Positions 45,464-54,268 of a stretch of 64,000 bases of DNA are shown in pieces. Made by a program: the position numbers and the translations under genes. How positions within the stretch are numbered: position 1 is the stretch's first letter; the number at the start of each line of letters is the position of its first letter. A model generated the notes under the pieces. The model did not search any database and was not told the DNA's origin. It saw nothing but the letters and a program-made list of their open reading frames with translations. The DNA is from an uncultured Flavobacteriaceae bacterium (GTDB lineage Bacteria > Bacteroidota > Bacteroidia > Flavobacteriales > Flavobacteriaceae), in contig CAKZOO010000030.1 in NCBI GenBank assembly GCA_937136455.1, forward strand, positions 85,274 to 149,273, given 5' to 3'.

Positions 45464-46427
45464 AGGAGTTATAGGATCGTTTATAGAAAAGTACTTTTTG
45501 CATTTTAATGCAGCGAGTTTAGTCGATGCGGCTAAAGGATATGAGGCACAATTAAATCAAGGTTCTAAAATGTTGGTCTCTCTTGCAGGGGCTATGAGTA
45601 CTGCAGAGCTGGGTAAGATTTTTGCTGAGATGATTCGTCAAGACAAGGTGCATTTTATCTCTTGTACTGGAGCGAACTTAGAGGAGGATATCATGAATTT
45701 AGTAGCGCATTCTCACTATAAAAGAGTTCCTAACTACAGAGATTTAACTCCTGAACAGGAATGGGAACTCTTGGAAAAAGGACTCAATAGAGTAACTGAT
45801 ACTTGTATTCCGGAAGAAGAAGCATTTAGAAGATTGCAAAAGCATGTAGAAAAACTTTGGAAAAAGGCACAATCAGAAGGCAAGCGATACTTTCCTCACG
45901 AGTATATGTACCAATTATTACTCTCTGGAGTGTTAGAAGAATACTATGAAATCGATCTTAAAGATTCATGGATGTACGCTGCAGCTGAAAAGAACTTACC
46001 AATGGTCGTTCCAGGTTGGGAGGATTCTACAATGGGTAACATCTTTGCTTCCTATGTGTTAAAAGGAGAGCTTAAAGCCGATGTGGTAAAGAGTGGTATT
46101 GAATATATGACTGAACTGGCAAAATGGTATACCGACAACTCTTCTAAAGGAGTTGGATTCTTTCAAATCGGTGGTGGAATTGCTGGAGACTTTCCAATTT
46201 GTGTCGTACCTATGCTCTATCAAGATATGGAACAAACAGATACTCCATTTTGGAGTTACTTCTGTCAAATTTCAGATTCTACCACTTCATATGGATCGTA
46301 CTCAGGTGCTGTTCCAAACGAAAAAATTACGTGGGGAAAATTAGATATCAATACTCCAAAATTTATTGTAGAAAGTGATGCTACTATTGTAGCACCACTT
46401 ATATTTGCTTATTTGTTGAATATGTAA
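45456..46427 (+). CDS. Deoxyhypusine-synthase-family protein
   Basis: NAD-dependent aminobutyl-transfer enzyme family of 323 residues. It shows VSLAGAMSTAELGKIFAEMI, FISCTGANLEEDI, GWEDSTMGNIFAS and the active-site block SGAVPNEKITWGKL, where the lysine of WGK is the one that carries the butylimine intermediate in eukaryotic DHS. Bacteria lack eIF5A, the DHS substrate, so a small-molecule acceptor is expected; formation of homospermidine from putrescine fits the family's relation to homospermidine synthase and its position directly after agmatinase. I choose the ATG at 45456 over the GTG at 45453. Confidence 0.9.
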   Translation: MNKGVIGSFIEKYFLHFNAASLVDAAKGYEAQLNQGSKMLVSLAGAMSTAELGKIFAEMIRQDKVHFISCTGANLEEDIMNLVAHSHYKRVPNYRDLTPEQEWELLEKGLNRVTDTCIPEEEAFRRLQKHVEKLWKKAQSEGKRYFPHEYMYQLLLSGVLEEYYEIDLKDSWMYAAAEKNLPMVVPGWEDSTMGNIFASYVLKGELKADVVKSGIEYMTELAKWYTDNSSKGVGFFQIGGGIAGDFPICVVPMLYQDMEQTDTPFWSYFCQISDSTTSYGSYSGAVPNEKITWGKLDINTPKFIVESDATIVAPLIFAYLLNM

Positions 46428-46442
46428 TTATTTTATAGAAGA

Positions 46443-46742
46443 ATGAAACGAGTTATAGTAGATTACAAAAAAATTACTCCTGAGTTGTTAAAACTTTTGG
46501 TGGAAACCTATCCTGAAGGTTATGCTGATTCAGATATCATTAGTTTTAAGAATATCAAAGGGGAGTTGATTGAAGCTGTCGAAGTCAATACAGAGGACAC
46601 GAAATACCTTGTAAAGATATCTGCGAGCTTGGAACATTCCATGGCTTTTTTTGACGATGATGATGAAGAAGTAGACGATGATCAAGAAAAAGATCTTGAG
46701 ATTGATGAAGCTGCTGGATTGGAAGAAGATTTAGACGACTAA
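46443..46742 (+). CDS. Small acidic protein upstream of rimK, unknown function
   Basis: 99-residue protein with a mixed N-terminal half (KRVIVDYKKITPELLKLLVE, about residues 2-20) and a strongly acidic C-terminal tail from about residue 69 (FFDDDDEEVDDDQEKDLEID). No recognised domain. It sits 15 nt after the DHS-like gene and 17 nt before the RimB-RimK fusion gene, so it is probably co-expressed with the latter. Automatic annotations sometimes call such proteins DNA primase; nothing in the sequence supports that. Confidence 0.85.
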   Translation: MKRVIVDYKKITPELLKLLVETYPEGYADSDIISFKNIKGELIEAVEVNTEDTKYLVKISASLEHSMAFFDDDDEEVDDDQEKDLEIDEAAGLEEDLDD

Positions 46743-46759
46743 TATAAAAGAACTTTAAG

Positions 46760-48124
46760 ATGAATGTGATTGGTAGTGTTGAGTGGTGTCGCTTTGATAA
46801 ATTAGGTGTTCCAGCAGTAAAAGCTAGAGTTGACTCTGGGGCTAAAACATCTGCTTTACAAGCCAATAAGATTAAACCTTTTATCAAGGACGGACAAGAA
46901 TGGGTGAAGTTTGAAGTCAATCCTATTCAAGATAATAGAAGTATCAGTATTAATTGTGAGGAGCGAGTTATTTCAAAAAAGGTGATTAAAAACACCTCTG
47001 GAATAGCCGAAGAGCGCTATGTCATTCGCACCACCATGCAGATGGGAGATCATTATATTGATATTAATCTCACACTCGCTAATCGCGATTCCATGGAGTA
47101 TCGTATGCTCTTAGGAAGGGAGGCGTTTTCCGATAAGTTTTTAGTCGATGTTTCTCGTCAATTTCTGCAGGAGGAAATTGAAGATGAGCAAATTAAGAAG
47201 ATTTATCAATCCTATACCAAAGAACAAAATGGATTGAGAATAGCAGTATTGGCTTCCAATCCAAATTTATACAGCAACAAACGAATCATTGAAGCAGGAG
47301 AGGCTAGAGGACATGAGATGGTGTTTCTCAATGTAGAGCACTCTTATATGAAACTCGATGCGAACTCTCCTCAGATTCGTTATAGAGGGGGTAATATTCT
47401 CAATCAGTTTGACGCTATTATTCCTAGGATTAAGCCTGCTGTTACTTTTTATGGTTGTGCTTTACTGCGTCAGTTTAAACACCTTGGAGTCTATTGTCTC
47501 AATTCGGCTGATGCCATTACTCAATCGAGGGATAAGCTATTTGCCTCACAGCTATTTTCTGAGAATGATATTCATATTCCAACCACTGGATTTGCAAAAT
47601 CTCCGATGGATACTAAGGATCTGATTCGCATGGTCAATGGGGCTCCATTGATTATTAAGCTTTTAGAATCAACTCAAGGAAAAGGAGTGGTTTTAGCTGA
47701 AACGAACAAGGCGGCAGAGAGTGTTATCAATGCCTTTAAATCGGTAAAGACCAATATCTTAGTTCAAGAGTTTATAAAAGAGGCTAACGGACAAGATATT
47801 CGCTGTTTTGTGATCAATGGAAAGGTGATCGCTTCTATGCAGCGTCAGGCTGAAAAGGGAGAATTTAGAGCGAACATCCACCAAGGAGGTAAGGCTTCGA
47901 TTATTAAGATTACAGCCGAAGAGCGAAAGTTAGCTATAAAGGCAGCAAAGATTCTCAATCTCGCAGTCGCTGGGGTGGATATTATACGATCTAATAAGGG
48001 TCCTCTTCTTTTAGAGGTCAATTCCTCTCCAGGATTAGAGGGGATTGAAAAAGCCACTGGAGTCGACATCGCTAATGGAATGATTCAGGCGATCGAACGA
48101 AAACTAAAATATTCTAAGAAATAG
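46760..48124 (+). CDS. rimK: RimB-RimK fusion: retropepsin-like protease domain plus ATP-grasp glutamate ligase
   Basis: 454-residue two-domain protein. Residues 1-145 are the RimK-associated zinc-protease/retropepsin-like domain (PF05618 type) with [10 protein letters not shown] (Asp-Ser-Gly active-site-like) and RMLLGREAF. Residues 155-454 are the RimK ATP-grasp ligase: [55 protein letters not shown] and [14 protein letters not shown]. RimK adds glutamates to the C-terminus of ribosomal protein S6; in Pseudomonas separate RimA and RimB proteins modulate it. Here the protease-like and ligase domains are one chain. Its end overlaps the convergent tdh gene by 11 nt. Confidence 0.93.
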   Translation: MNVIGSVEWCRFDKLGVPAVKARVDSGAKTSALQANKIKPFIKDGQEWVKFEVNPIQDNRSISINCEERVISKKVIKNTSGIAEERYVIRTTMQMGDHYIDINLTLANRDSMEYRMLLGREAFSDKFLVDVSRQFLQEEIEDEQIKKIYQSYTKEQNGLRIAVLASNPNLYSNKRIIEAGEARGHEMVFLNVEHSYMKLDANSPQIRYRGGNILNQFDAIIPRIKPAVTFYGCALLRQFKHLGVYCLNSADAITQSRDKLFASQLFSENDIHIPTTGFAKSPMDTKDLIRMVNGAPLIIKLLESTQGKGVVLAETNKAAESVINAFKSVKTNILVQEFIKEANGQDIRCFVINGKVIASMQRQAEKGEFRANIHQGGKASIIKITAEERKLAIKAAKILNLAVAGVDIIRSNKGPLLLEVNSSPGLEGIEKATGVDIANGMIQAIERKLKYSKK

Positions 48125-49055
48125 TCCCTTTTAAGGCATTTAACATTTCCTCGGTTGTTTTTTGAAGATCGAATTTTGGTTTCCAATTCCAATCTCTTTT
48201 TGCATCACTGTCATCGACATCGCTTGGCCAAGAATCTGCAATCTTCTGTCTGAAATCAGGCTTAAAAGTGCATTTGAAATCCGGCAAGTGCTTTTTGATA
48301 CTCAGTTCCATATCTGCTGGACTGATACTCATCGATCGAATATTGTAAGCTTTTCCGCGAACCGCTGTATCTGAATTCATCAATTGTAATGTAGCGTCGA
48401 TGGCATCGTCCATATACATCATCGGTAGGGTGCTTCCAGCACTGAGATAGGATTGATAAGTTCCTTTTTTCAAGGCTTCTTTGTAAATAGCAATCGCGTA
48501 ATCAGTGGTGCCTCCTCCAGGAGCAGTTTTCCAGCTAATGAGACCTGGATAGCGAATACTTCGAACGTCAACCCCAAATTTTTCGCTGTAATAATTGCAC
48601 CAATGTTCTCCAGATAGCTTGCTGATTCCGTATACGGTATTGGGTTCAATGATTCCTTGTTGAGGTGCAATATCAGGTGTGTCAGGTCCAAAAACTGCAA
48701 TACTAGAGGGCCAGAATATCTTTTCTATTTTCTTTTCTTTTGCCAAATTAAGGACGTTAAAAAGAGAATTCATATTTAAATGCCAAGCCTTCATTGGGAA
48801 CTTTTCAGCAGTAGCACTTAACATGGCAGCCATTAGATAAACTGTTTGAATTTCGTAATGAGCAATCACATCTTCAAGAGCGAAATAATCTGTGGCATCA
48901 ATGATCTCAAAAGGACCTTCGCCTAATTTATCGTCTTCAGGAGGCCTAATGTCACTAGCGACGACCTTGTCGTTTCCGAGTTGCTTTCGTAGTCTTGAGA
49001 CGAGTTCTGTGCCGATCTGTCCACAGGCGCCAAGAATGAGGGTTCTATCTTCCAT
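48114..49055 (-). CDS. NAD-dependent L-threonine 3-dehydrogenase (SDR type)
   Basis: Extended short-chain dehydrogenase of 313 residues oxidising threonine to 2-amino-3-ketobutyrate. The N-terminal Rossmann motif is [13 protein letters not shown]; the acidic residue after strand 2 (ASDIRPP) selects NAD; the active site YxxxK is YGISK with upstream [14 protein letters not shown]-terminal [20 protein letters not shown] is characteristic of the SDR-type threonine dehydrogenase common in Bacteroidetes, as opposed to the zinc alcohol-dehydrogenase type. Start ATG at 49055. A UDP-sugar epimerase is the alternative but the C-terminus argues against it. Confidence 0.92.
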   Translation of the reverse strand: MEDRTLILGACGQIGTELVSRLRKQLGNDKVVASDIRPPEDDKLGEGPFEIIDATDYFALEDVIAHYEIQTVYLMAAMLSATAEKFPMKAWHLNMNSLFNVLNLAKEKKIEKIFWPSSIAVFGPDTPDIAPQQGIIEPNTVYGISKLSGEHWCNYYSEKFGVDVRSIRYPGLISWKTAPGGGTTDYAIAIYKEALKKGTYQSYLSAGSTLPMMYMDDAIDATLQLMNSDTAVRGKAYNIRSMSISPADMELSIKKHLPDFKCTFKPDFRQKIADSWPSDVDDSDAKRDWNWKPKFDLQKTTEEMLNALKGTIS

Positions 49056-49117
49056 TTGATGGGTAGGTGTAAGGGTTTTATTTGAGTAAATGTATTAAAA
49101 ATTTGTACCTTGAGCCT

Positions 49118-49618
49118 ATGAAAAAAAGCATTTTTTTAGGATTGTTATTATTGAGTTTGTCCTGTCAAAACTCTGTTGAAAAGAACAACACGGGCTCTTC
49201 AGTTACTGCCGCTGTTATTCAATTTGACTCGCTTCCCAAAATTCAACCCTTTGATCTAGCGAATGTTGATTCTACTTTGGTGTGGAATACCTTGGAAGAT
49301 TTTCACAAGCGTTTAAATGATTTTCAAACTATAAATACGGTAGAAGATCTTCGATTGTTTACAGAAGAATTAATCGAATTAGAGTTGCTTGTCGAACAAA
49401 GTGAGAAGCCCGAATTATTCGATAATGACGCTGTTTATAGCCGATTAATTTTAATTAAGACTTACTTACATCAATTACACGCTTTTATTGAATTAGATCA
49501 AGATCTCAATAAGGCAACAACACAGCTTATCGAAGCATATCAATCACTTTTTGAAAAGTTAAACTTGCTAAAAAACAATTCAAACGCTCCAAAAATATCA
49601 AAAGATGATCTTGAATAA
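49118..49618 (+). CDS. Hypothetical lipoprotein
   Basis: 166-residue protein starting at ATG 49118, with a lipoprotein signal (KKSIFLGLLLLSLSC, Cys at about residue 16). The mature part is mostly helical and acidic (for example LEDFHKRLNDFQTINTVEDL) without a recognised domain. A TTG at 49082 would add twelve residues that do not fit the signal peptide. The downstream NTF2-like gene begins 14 nt before its stop, so the two are probably translated together. Confidence 0.82.
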   Translation: MKKSIFLGLLLLSLSCQNSVEKNNTGSSVTAAVIQFDSLPKIQPFDLANVDSTLVWNTLEDFHKRLNDFQTINTVEDLRLFTEELIELELLVEQSEKPELFDNDAVYSRLILIKTYLHQLHAFIELDQDLNKATTQLIEAYQSLFEKLNLLKNNSNAPKISKDDLE

Positions 49619-50111
49619 ATCACTTGGGTTGCTCGTTGCACTCATATGCTCCTATGGTCTTTATGCACAAGATTCAAAGAAATTAGAAGTTGAGCAACAC
49701 TTAGATCGATGGCATGAGGCTGCAGCTAATGCCGACTATGAGTCCTATTTTGATTTGATGGTTGAACCAGGAGTGTTTGTGGGTACCGATGCTACGGAAC
49801 ATTGGGATTTAAGTGCATTTAAGAACTTCTCTAAACCTTATTTTGACAAGGGAAAAGCTTGGAGTTTTACCTCTATAGAGCGTCACATCTATTTAACGGA
49901 TTCTGGACAAACAGCTTATTTTGACGAGCTCTTAGAAACCCATATGGGAATTTGTAGGGGGTCGGGAGTGATGTTGTTAAAAAAGGGTAGCTGGAAGGTT
50001 GCTCATTACGTTTTGTCGATCGCGGTTCCCAACGATCAAGTAGCAGCCCTAAATGAGCTAAAAAAAGAAACGGATTCTATTCTAATTAAGACGTTAAAAG
50101 ATAAGCAATAG
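49605..50111 (+). CDS. Secreted NTF2/SnoaL-like protein
   Basis: 168-residue protein with an N-terminal signal peptide (SLGLLVALICSYGLYAQ, cleavage after about residue 20) and one NTF2-like cone fold (VEQHLDRWHEAAANADYESY, GVFVGTDATEHWDLSAFKNF, LKKGSWKVAHYVLSIAVPND). Proteins of this fold in Bacteroidetes are often of unknown function. The ATG lies inside the upstream lipoprotein gene (14-nt overlap). Its stop is 1 nt from that of a convergent TPR gene. Confidence 0.85.
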   Translation: MILNKSLGLLVALICSYGLYAQDSKKLEVEQHLDRWHEAAANADYESYFDLMVEPGVFVGTDATEHWDLSAFKNFSKPYFDKGKAWSFTSIERHIYLTDSGQTAYFDELLETHMGICRGSGVMLLKKGSWKVAHYVLSIAVPNDQVAALNELKKETDSILIKTLKDKQ

Positions 50112-50112
50112 T

Positions 50113-50817
50113 TTAGTTTTCAGGCTGATTTTGATCGGATTGCAATCTGGATTCTAAGGCTTGTTTACTCAAACTAGCCAAATTGAAATTTGGAGCAATT
50201 GCGAGTGCTTGATCGATATAACCAATTGCTGTAGTTACATCCTCTCTGTGGATGTTAAAAGCGTGTAAACCTTTGATGTGTAAAAGGGCAGCTTTAAGTG
50301 GAACTTGATAGGGTTGTTGACGTTCGTAAAAGGCGTACATCATTTGATCAGTTACTGTTTGAAGTCCATTTTCAATATGTTTAAGAGCGCCTTCATTATC
50401 ACCTATTTGAATTTTTAGATCTGCAATTTCATAATCGAGAAAGGCTGAAGGTTTTCTTTTGATGAGTAGTTCGTATTGTGCAATAGCTCGTTTAGGCTCA
50501 TTGATCGCTTTAAATGATGAGGCTTTAATTTGAAGTGCTAAATCGCTATCTGCAGCATCTTCTTCAATCCCAATGGTGTTTAAAGCTTGAAGGTGTTGGT
50601 TGTTACTCGCGTAAACATATGCGAGCGTATCCTTTCTGAACTTATTGGGTTCGAGCACATTTAAATGAGTCAACGCATTGATGATTCCCTGTACATCTCC
50701 TTGAACTTTCATTTGGTCGTAATAGTTCTGATAATGTTTGAGCAGTCCCTCCTTAGATTGAGCAAAAATTCCCAAAGGGAAAAATAATACTAGCGAAACG
50801 ATACTTAGTTTTTTCAT
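50113..50817 (-). CDS. Periplasmic TPR protein
   Basis: 234-residue protein with a cleavable signal peptide (KKLSIVSLVLFFPLGIFAQ, about residues 2-20) and several tetratricopeptide-like helical pairs (LTHLNVLEPNKFRKDTLAYV, PKRAIAQYELLIKRKPSAF, NEGALKHIENGL, AIGYIDQALAIAPNF). No catalytic motif. A protein-interaction role in the periplasm is likely. It is divergent from the CBS-domain gene, and both starts have the same short leader CTAAACCAAA(CCAA)ATG. Confidence 0.85.
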   Translation of the reverse strand: MKKLSIVSLVLFFPLGIFAQSKEGLLKHYQNYYDQMKVQGDVQGIINALTHLNVLEPNKFRKDTLAYVYASNNQHLQALNTIGIEEDAADSDLALQIKASSFKAINEPKRAIAQYELLIKRKPSAFLDYEIADLKIQIGDNEGALKHIENGLQTVTDQMMYAFYERQQPYQVPLKAALLHIKGLHAFNIHREDVTTAIGYIDQALAIAPNFNLASLSKQALESRLQSDQNQPEN

Positions 50818-50949
50818 TTGGTTTGGTTTAGAAAGTAAATGTAAAAAAATGATTGAATATTTTTTCCAAATTCTGCATCCTTGTGATTCTTTTAACTAAT
50901 CTCAATGGATTGATTAAATTTTTTATTAAATTGTTAAGTCCTAAACCAA

Positions 50950-51408
50950 ATGACCATGACGACAAAAACAACATCTGAAAAGAAAGTGACAGATGCTCCT
51001 ATTTTGGTATCTGATTATATGACTAAAAAGTTAATCACCTTTACTGCTGATCAATCAATTTTAGAGGTGATGGAGGTATTCGCTAAAAATCACATCTCAG
51101 GAGGGCCTGTTGTGGATGGTAGAGGTGCAATTATTGGAATTATTTCCGAGGCAGATTGTATGAAACAAATTTCTGAAAGCAAGTATTTCAATATGCCGAT
51201 CTTAGAAAAAAGCGTCGAGACCTATATGACAAAAGATGTGGAAACTATTGATAGTGATAAGAGTATCTTTGACGCAGCATCAATTTTTGCGACTAATGGA
51301 AGAAGACGTTTGCCTGTAATCGACCTAAAAGGAAAGTTAGTAGGTCAAATCTCCAGAAAAGACATAGTGGTTGCAGCTCTTAAATTGAGTAGTCACAATT
51401 ACAAATAA
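50950..51408 (+). CDS. CBS-domain pair protein
   Basis: 152-residue protein consisting of two CBS motifs (about residues 18-75 and 85-145) that form one Bateman module, a sensor for adenine nucleotides or related ligands. Typical blocks are VSDYMTKKLITF, HISGGPVVDGRGAIIGII, VETYMTKDVETI and RRRLPVIDLKGKLVGQISRKD. No effector domain is attached, so it probably acts on a partner protein. The end overlaps a convergent zinc-finger gene by 10 nt. Confidence 0.93.
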   Translation: MTMTTKTTSEKKVTDAPILVSDYMTKKLITFTADQSILEVMEVFAKNHISGGPVVDGRGAIIGIISEADCMKQISESKYFNMPILEKSVETYMTKDVETIDSDKSIFDAASIFATNGRRRLPVIDLKGKLVGQISRKDIVVAALKLSSHNYK

Positions 51409-51758
51409 GCTCTTTTTTGTACGATTATAAAAGTTGTTTGATCGACTTTTAAGTATCCAATATCATAGATGAAATAATAGACTTTACCCTGCTTATTGGT
51501 ATAGGTGGAAGTGTATAAATCAAAATTAAAATCTTTTCTAATTAAAAGATATAAGCTCTTTTTTTGATGTGTAGAATTCGACAGAATACACTTGAGTATT
51601 CGATAGTTTTTTCTCAGTTGATTGTGAGTTGTACGCATTAGATTATTGATGTCTTGATTGAGTTCATTGTTGTAGGTGTTCCTGCAGGAATCAGAACAGA
51701 ACTTCTTGTCGATTCTACCAATAACTTGATCGCCGCAATGTAAACAACTTCGTTTCAT
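51399..51758 (-). CDS. Small zinc-finger protein, unknown function
   Basis: 119-residue protein with an N-terminal four-cysteine zinc-binding motif, CLHCG at residues 5-9 and FCSDSCRNTYN at about 21-31, preceded by GRIDKKF. This resembles short treble-clef fingers annotated as DUF2116-like. The rest is basic and predicted helical then beta (RKNYRILKCILSN, KVYYFIYDIGYLK). I know of no function; nucleic-acid binding is plausible from the basic charge. Start ATG 51758. Confidence 0.75.
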   Translation of the reverse strand: MKRSCLHCGDQVIGRIDKKFCSDSCRNTYNNELNQDINNLMRTTHNQLRKNYRILKCILSNSTHQKKSLYLLIRKDFNFDLYTSTYTNKQGKVYYFIYDIGYLKVDQTTFIIVQKRAYL

Positions 51759-51948
51759 ATTGAATTTTATAGTTTAAAAATACAGATATGATTACAGTGC
51801 TGGAAAATCATTCGACGAATGGTATTAGTGAATTTTAGAGGTGTTTATTAACTGAGATATGTCATGTTATTTCATTTGAGATAGCTTTATCTTGTATAGC
51901 ATAAAATATTTCTCAGGTGCTTACTTGGGTAACCTTAAATAGATCGAC

Positions 51949-54075
51949 ATGAAAGTATTCGATGACAAACACATTAAAAATTTAGCAATTGTTGGAGCCT
52001 CTGGTAGTGGTAAAACCACTCTTGCTGAAACCATGCTTTTTGAAGCAAAACTGATTAATCGCAGAGGAACGGTTGAAAACAAAAACACCGTTTCTGATTA
52101 TACTGATTTAGAACACGAAAAAGAGACTTCCATCTATGCAACCCCTTTACATACCGAATGGAGAAATTACAAGATCAATATCATTGACACTCCGGGAAAA
52201 GATGATTTTATAGGGGAAATTCTCACTTCAATACGAGTAGCCGATACGACTTTGGTACTTATTAATGCACAACAAGGAGCAGAGGTTGGAACAGATCTCA
52301 TTTGGAATTACGTCGATAAATTTACAAAACCTGTGATCTTTGCAATCAATCAATTGGATCGACCCAATGCTAATTTTGAGAGCAGTTTTGAGAGTATTAA
52401 GAGTCACTACGGGAATAATGCAGTATTAATGCAATATCCTGTTTCAACGGGTACTGACTTTAATGCGATCATCGATTTATTAAAGATGACCATGTATAAA
52501 TTTGGTCTAGATGGAGGTAAACCCGAGAAATTACCAATTCCAGATGATCAACTTGAAAAGGCGAATGCACTCCACAACGAACTGGTTGAAAAAGCGGCAG
52601 AAAATGATGAGGACCTTATGGAAATTTATTTTGAAAAGGGAAATCTAAATGAAGATGAACTCCGTAAAGGATTGAAAATTGGAATGATGAAACACGAACT
52701 ATTTCCAGTGTTCTGCCTTTCTGGATTAAAAGATATGGGTTCTGGAAGATTGATGGGCTTTATCGATAACGTAGCTCCAAGTGGTCATGAAATGAAAGCG
52801 GAACCTACAGAAGATGGGGAAGGTATTGTATGTGATGTTAAAGGTCCCACTGTTTTGATGATTTTCAAAACCATTTACGAACAAAATGTCGGTAAGTTAT
52901 CCTTCTTTAAGGTAATTTCTGGAGAGGTATCTACTGGCGCACATCTGAAAAATGCTCAAACAGGACAGCTAGAAAACATACATCAGTTGTTTATTATGGA
53001 TGGTAAGAACAGAAATCCTGTCGACAAATTAGTAGCTGGTGATATTGGTGCCACTCTAAAATTAAAAGATACCGATACCAATCATACTTTGCACGAAGAA
53101 TCGGTGTCTTACACATTAAAACCTTTTGCATTTCCACCATCTCGATATGAGGTCGCTGTTTTTTCAGTTAACGCAAATGAAGAAGAAAAGATGGCTGAAG
53201 CGCTGCGTAAGATTCACGAGGAGGATCAAACACTGCTTGTTACTTATAATACCGAGCTCAAACAACTTATATTAGGTACTCAGGGAGAATTACATCTCTC
53301 TATCGTCGAGTGGAAATTAAAACACGATTACGGTATAGAGGTCCGTTTTGAGATTCCTAGAATTGCTTATAGAGAAACCATTCAAAAATCTGTAAACGCC
53401 ACCTACAAACACAAAAAACAATCAGGAGGAGCTGGTCAATTTGCTGAAGTGGTCTTAAAAGTAGAACCCTATTACGAAGGAGCTGCTGATCCTGAAGGAT
53501 TTAATATTAGAGGAAAAAAAGAATTTGATTTAAAATGGGGAGGTAAACTCGTATTCTACAACTGTATCGTTGGTGGAGTGATCGATGCGCGTTTCTTACC
53601 AGCGATTCAAAAAGGTATTTTAGAGAAAATGGAAGATGGGCCATTGACAGGATCCTATGTAAGAGATGTGAGAGTGATGGTATACGACGGAAAGATGCAC
53701 GCCGTTGATTCCAATGATATCTCCTTTAAAATTGCTGGAGGCTATGCTTTTAGAGATGCCTTTATTAGTGCAAGCCCTAAGTTGTTAGAGCCACTTCAAG
53801 ATCTTATTATTCAAGTTCCCGAGGAATTAATGGGGGATGTGATGACCGACCTTCAAACTAGAAGATCGATTATTTTAGGAATTGAAGCTAAAGGGAATTA
53901 TCAAATTATAAAAGCAAAAACACCTTTAGCTGAGTTGGGAAAATATTCTACTTCGTTACGATCACTGACACAAGGTAGAGCGAGTTTTAGATCTAGTTTT
54001 GCTGAATTTGCTTTAGTACCATCAAATGTTCAAGAAGTTTTGATTAAGAATCATCAAAAGAATTCAGAAAGTTAA
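51949..54075 (+). CDS. Elongation factor G paralogue (EF-G2-like GTPase) with altered G motifs
   Basis: 708-residue five-domain translational GTPase of the EF-G type. The G1 motif is GASGSGKTT instead of AHIDAGKTT, switch I reads LEHEKETSI instead of EQERGITI, and G3 is DTPGKDDF instead of DTPGHVDF, so the catalytic histidine is lysine. G4 is NQLD. The remaining domains II-V are recognisable (LGTQGELHLSIVEWKLK, GGAGQFAEVVLKVEP, DVMTDLQTRRSIILGIEAKG). The normal fusA must lie elsewhere. Such second EF-Gs also vary at this residue in other phyla. It stands alone between 190-nt spacers, ending at a strong terminator, so it is separately regulated. Confidence 0.92.
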   Translation: MKVFDDKHIKNLAIVGASGSGKTTLAETMLFEAKLINRRGTVENKNTVSDYTDLEHEKETSIYATPLHTEWRNYKINIIDTPGKDDFIGEILTSIRVADTTLVLINAQQGAEVGTDLIWNYVDKFTKPVIFAINQLDRPNANFESSFESIKSHYGNNAVLMQYPVSTGTDFNAIIDLLKMTMYKFGLDGGKPEKLPIPDDQLEKANALHNELVEKAAENDEDLMEIYFEKGNLNEDELRKGLKIGMMKHELFPVFCLSGLKDMGSGRLMGFIDNVAPSGHEMKAEPTEDGEGIVCDVKGPTVLMIFKTIYEQNVGKLSFFKVISGEVSTGAHLKNAQTGQLENIHQLFIMDGKNRNPVDKLVAGDIGATLKLKDTDTNHTLHEESVSYTLKPFAFPPSRYEVAVFSVNANEEEKMAEALRKIHEEDQTLLVTYNTELKQLILGTQGELHLSIVEWKLKHDYGIEVRFEIPRIAYRETIQKSVNATYKHKKQSGGAGQFAEVVLKVEPYYEGAADPEGFNIRGKKEFDLKWGGKLVFYNCIVGGVIDARFLPAIQKGILEKMEDGPLTGSYVRDVRVMVYDGKMHAVDSNDISFKIAGGYAFRDAFISASPKLLEPLQDLIIQVPEELMGDVMTDLQTRRSIILGIEAKGNYQIIKAKTPLAELGKYSTSLRSLTQGRASFRSSFAEFALVPSNVQEVLIKNHQKNSES

Positions 54076-54097
54076 TAAATCAAAAAAATTGAGAAAG

Positions 54098-54128
54098 AAA
54101 CCCGGTAAAGATTTATCGGGTTTTCTGT
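54098..54128 (+). terminator. Intrinsic terminator of the EF-G paralogue
   Basis: AAACCCGGTAAA (54098-54109), 2-nt loop, TTTATCGGGTTT (54112-54123): a 12-bp stem with one G-T wobble, followed by TTCTGTTT. It lies 22 nt past the stop. Confidence 0.9.
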
Positions 54129-54199
54129 TTATAGCCGACAACAAACATTTATAAACGAAAGTAAATAATTAACTACCGACTCATTTTATAGCATCATTC

Positions 54200-54207
54200 T
54201 AAGTTTG
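54200..54207 (+). promoter_or_regulatory. -7 box of ssb
   Basis: TAAGTTTG matches TAnnTTTG exactly. It predicts a transcription start near 54213, leaving a leader of about 55 nt that begins with an inverted repeat. Confidence 0.6.
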
Positions 54208-54215
54208 TTTTGTTG

Positions 54216-54234
54216 CAAGTGAAGGTGTCACTTG
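54216..54234 (+). other. Inverted repeat at the 5' end of the ssb leader
   Basis: CAAGTGA (54216-54222), spacer AGGTG, TCACTTG (54228-54234): a perfect 7-bp stem with a 5-nt loop placed at the expected first bases of the ssb transcript. It may stabilise the mRNA or bind a protein (or Ssb itself as DNA). Confidence 0.5.
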
Positions 54235-54268
54235 TAATGGAATTAATTGTTTAACATTAAAATTTAAT

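Noticed and set aside
45456..46427. True deoxyhypusine synthase acting on a translation factor
   Set aside because: Bacteria use EF-P rather than eIF5A; the polyamine operon context favours a small-molecule substrate.
46443..46742. DNA primase-related label for the acidic 99-residue protein
   Set aside because: No primase, zinc or Toprim motif; the protein is just acidic and small.
46585..46920. Minus-strand open frame over the acidic protein and rimK start
   Set aside because: Histidine-rich translation is simply the complement of GAT/GAA-rich codons for the acidic tail.
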